NCBI GenBank assembly: GCA_008921705.1
Contig: VFFE01006701.1
Span: 71,453-135,452 of the forward strand
DNA: 64,000 nucleotides
Source of the DNA: Burhinus oedicnemus
Lineage: Eukaryota > Chordata > Aves > Charadriiformes > Burhinidae
Direction: 5' to 3'
The notes beneath the pieces are model-generated. The model saw only the letters and a list, made by a program, of their open reading frames with translations, was not told the DNA's origin and did not search any database. Position numbers and translations under genes: made by a program. How positions within the stretch are numbered: the stretch's first letter is position 1; every line of letters starts with the position of its first letter. Positions 60,301 to 64,000 of this stretch are shown in pieces.

Positions 60301-63300
60301 AAAGCACTGTGTGGTTAAACAATCTGAGTGAAAATACAGAAATACAGCTAGCACTTACCCCTAATAAAGATAATTAGTCAGCGATGCAAAAGAATCTTTT
60401 CATTTTCTGTGGACTTTTCATGACCTTTTAACCATTTTTGAAACAAAATTGTTATGCAATGTGTCATTACTATAAGCGATAAACAATGTAAAACATTTGT
60501 TTAAAACAAAGCTTTGCTGGAAAACATTAGGAAAAAGCAATAAAAGTACCGTGTCAAAATTACTTGAAAAAGTTAACATTTCAAAAGCACCTATTTCTTA
60601 ATTCCAGCGGCTTTCTGCGTTTGCTTTTTGAACCAGCACTTTCCAGTAGAGCAATCTAGTTCAGGGAAGAGCAAGCCCTCTCCTGAAGTTTGCAGGCGGA
60701 GGCAGCTGTTTGCCTCTTTGCCGCAGCTCGGAGATGAAGTGGGCGGTGGAGCCCTGCTGTCTCTCGCAAGCTGCCTGAGTGAGCAAATGCTAGTGGGGCT
60801 TTGGCACCTGTACAGGGTGTATCCCTTCTGGAGCTTTATTTGTTCTCCGTTTCAAACTAAAGGCATCGGCAAAAACGTGCAGCCTGTTTGTTCTTGAGAG
60901 GTACAGGGCATTTAGGGAAAAGTACAAAGAATAATGCCATGAGAACAGAGAATAAAGAACAGAAGAACAGGACGACGTAAAGGAAGCTGAAAGGTTCCCC
61001 AGCCACTCTCCCCCAGTTATCTCCATGGCTGGAAGAAAGAAATGTTCCTTCCTGTTCAGTATCTATCTTTCCATGGATGTTTGCCAGCGTGTCGTCTTTC
61101 TGCTGACATCTGCTTCGGTCAAACTTCTCTTTCCAGGTTCTTCAAGCTTTAAAATCTCTTTTCATCCTTTATGCAGAGTAATCCACTCAATTATCTACCG
61201 AGTCAGACAGGGTGGTTTGCTCTCTATTATTAGCTTAGTTTCCTTTGAAGTTATTTACAGCAAGTGTCTTACCTTTACTGTTTTCCTTATTTTTTCTACT
61301 TAGTTTCTTTAAAGGGCTCTTTACACTTCATCCCATCACAAGAAGACAATCATAACCAGAATATACAGTGAATTGCGGTCCACTTCATTGTGCAGTGTCT
61401 GAAAGCAATGGTATTTTCTCTTCTTTTTCAACCCCAAGTAGCTAGGCCTTTGAATGCCTCATAAACGTTGTGCAGGTTAATTCTTCGTGCTACAGTGCCA
61501 GTCAGGACTACATCGCAAAAAAAATATTAGTCACGGTTAGCTCTTGTGCCTAGTTTTTAGCATGTGTAACGTTGGAAAACTTGGTGTGAAAATTTCACAA
61601 TTAAACTGTGCCTGCACCACAGTGGTACTGAGTGTATTACAAAAAAAGATCACACCATCATGACACTTCCACAGGAAAATCTGTTTGACTCCAGTTTCTC
61701 CCGAGACCCATTTTCTTCTGCTTTTACTGATACCTGTCACAAGACTAACCTGGCTTTGCTTTTCTTCTAACATCTCTCCCCTTAAGCCTTCAGCTTTCCT
61801 GCTTCTTAGCTTTCCTGCTGACAGCCATCACTCCTGCTACTTGTCAGGGTTGTACGGATTACCTGCCTGTCAACATGCCGATGTGCTTGAGTCTTAGTGA
61901 GTTATGAGACCTTCTTTCCATCACATATCAATCAAGAAAGTTAAGTTTACTGGAAAGTATCAATGGAAAGAGTGCTGAGCTAAAGACAGTGGCCTGTGAA
62001 TGACTTAAACTTAAGAACTGTTTCTGTAAAAAATGTCCTTTTTCAACCAGCTTCTCCCCACAGAGTAAAAGAAATCCAGACTTTCCTGTTTGCTTGACGA
62101 TACATAGCAGAAGTACTGTATATTTATACACTTGGTATTTTACAGTACGCAATTCAGAATTGGTTCAAAGAGACTGTAGTGAGAATAGACCATGCAGCAG
62201 GCAGGGATAGTTTTTATTAAATATGTGCAAGCAAAAATTATTGGAGGGAGAACTGAAAACAGGCAAGGTCTTTTTTTTGCTGGAGCTCCATTTAAAGCTT
62301 TAGAAGGCTCCGTGGGTACAGGCCAGAAACACGAGCTGCGTTGATCTCACTCCAAGAAGGATGGGGACTGACAAGGGATGGATGGAGCACCTTGCTTATT
62401 TGAGCTAAACAAGAGCATTATGCTGACAGTATTTTGTATGGCTGGCATTGGCAAAGGGAAGGGTCTGTGTTACATTATCCAAATGCACTGCAAGTGTCTG
62501 ATTATTGCTAGTCTGCCACTCACTGGGCAGAGAATTAGGGAAACAAACGCACATTGAAAAGCAGGAAGAATAGAGGGGATGCCAAATGAATAGGGGAAAA
62601 CCACTTGTAACTAGGACAGTGTTGTGAATACAAATTATTTCACTGATACTTGTTGGATTTGTGCCATCTTTTTCCTAGAGCTATTAAAAGGGTGTGTTCA
62701 ACGTGTATCTCCACACAAGCAGTTCAGCAGGCTTGGTTCTTTGCTTGGTTTTGCTGGTGGAAACTGCAATTTCTGTTGTTGACAAATTTTTTGTAAATTT
62801 TTTTGTAACATTAAGAGCAGTTATAACAGGACTGATAAACTTTGACAAACGTTAGTGAGGAAGAGTGGTTTCATTTGTTCAGTTCCAGTTCAGCTTCCAG
62901 CAGGGTCTCGCCGCTGCAATTGGCTGTCTCTTTGGAAGATCTTCTAGCAAACTTAGCTGTCATCTCAGTCTAGTGTCTAGTGGACCTTTATCTGCATCAT
63001 TCATTGCCATCAATCCTAGGACTGTCTATAAACTAAAGTGAATTTAAATTACTACCTCATTTGCAATTCACACTTTCAGTTACTTTGATACAAGCTGAAG
63101 AATGGGAAGACATCCCAAATGCTACTACAGAAACTATATGCTTTCACCTATGTGTTCAATTACTGTTCATTTTGGCTCCTGTACTAAATAAACAATCCCT
63201 CAGAAAGGAGATTTAAGACTGGATGAGACATAGAATTTAACCATGCTTTTTACAAAAATGAGTTATCTTTGTTGTCTGAGTGGAGGAAAAAAACGATCCT

Positions 63301-64000
63301 TCTTCTGCTATACATGAGTGTTTCTGAAAATAAATGGAGGGGTTTCATCTTTGGACTGCTAAGTAAGGGTCTGATGTGAACGGTCGTATACTACAACATA
63401 CTGTATTTTAGGAAAGGATGTAAAAGTGTCACAGGAGAGAAAGACCATACGTATCCTCCCACAACTACCTACCTTTACATACTGTACATGTGCACAGGCA
63501 AACATGCATACAAAAGCACAGAATAAAAGAGCACGGTTGCTCCAGTCAATGATTTAGGGATCAAATCCAAACTAGATGGATATTTTTGTTTGTAAATATT
63601 TTCTACATTCTTCTAAAAGATGAAGTGTAGAAATGTTTCACAAAACAATAGAGTGGGAGGATGAAAGATAAAAAACAAGTGATCTAATAGCTGCCTTACT
63701 GTTTCTATTCAGTTGTAGATATTGCTATAGCTGTTGTTTCTCAAGTGTATGTACTATTTAATATCTTTGCCTTTCTATGAATTAGATTTCACATTTTGAA
63801 ACAGCTATTTCAGAATAATAAACAATGCATACAGTCAAGACTTGGGGATTCTTACATTATATTTTGAGCACATTTTGTTTTATGAGTATTATTATTTAAT
63901 GGTTATTTTTATCTATTTAAAACTGTAACCTTTGACCAGTCTCAAAAATTTTAGAGGAGAAAACAAGCTAGCAAAAAAAAATAATCCCCTAAATCAATTT
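51341..64000. other. Intergenic, no gene recognised
   Basis: About 12.7 kb of AT-rich DNA with a (CAAA)n microsatellite (listed separately), a short CA run near 54361-54374 and short direct repeats near 57590-57638. A slightly GC-richer patch at about 60640-60790 has no coding signal I trust. No RNA gene or further CR1 copy recognised. Confidence 0.5.
54081..54107 (+). repeat. (CAAA)n microsatellite
   Basis: Imperfect tetranucleotide run of ACAA/CAAA units with one AGCA interruption. Confidence 0.88.

Noticed and set aside
1..64000. CRISPR arrays, bacterial-type operons, tRNA or rRNA genes
   Set aside because: No regularly spaced repeats, no prokaryotic gene arrangement, and no cloverleaf or rRNA sequence that I could recognise.

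Overview
The window comes from a vertebrate nuclear genome, most likely a bird (a neoavian rather than a galliform, by inference). It holds several CR1 LINE fragments ending in the CR1-type (ATTCTATG) 3' tail. It also holds a solo LTR of a retrovirus family common in birds, and a compact multi-exon gene with GT-AG introns. The protein matches human MXRA5 as I remember it over long stretches. No alignment was run, and a crocodilian or turtle source is not formally excluded.

Region 1-13.85 kb (minus strand) is the 5' three quarters of MXRA5 (matrix-remodelling-associated 5, adlican). Five coding exons can be placed to the base: 13631-13818, 11187-11316, 10478-10868, 2976-7994 and 1423-2323. Their phases agree across all four internal introns, and they give 2,209 codons plus two bases with no stop. 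The order is signal peptide, Cys-rich LRR N-cap, leucine-rich repeats, LRR C-cap, a conserved linker, two Ig-like domains, a very long Ser/Thr/Pro-rich region, then three complete Ig domains and the start of a fourth. The 3' end, with the remaining Ig domains, lies off the left edge.

Region 13.85-16.1 kb is the 5' flank. It has a 16-bp tandem repeat, small palindromes and a CpG-rich block at about 15.53-15.72 kb. That block carries a GC box, two opposed CCAAT boxes and a 20-base assembly gap, and is probably the MXRA5 promoter with a non-coding first exon. A CR1 fragment follows directly.

Region 16.1-64 kb is AT-rich and holds no gene I can recognise. Its identifiable content is one solo LTR (17100-17693), two younger CR1 copies with translatable reverse-transcriptase remnants (37335-38079 plus strand, 50719-51340 minus strand), one short CR1 3' end (20403-20501), one old CR1 copy (about 43322-43960), a probable CR1 tail scrap (47325-47362) and a few simple repeats. 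ORFs of up to about 200 codons here look like chance. I found no convincing new biological system. The most useful leads are the unexplained conserved blocks inside MXRA5 and its promoter and 5'-UTR layout.
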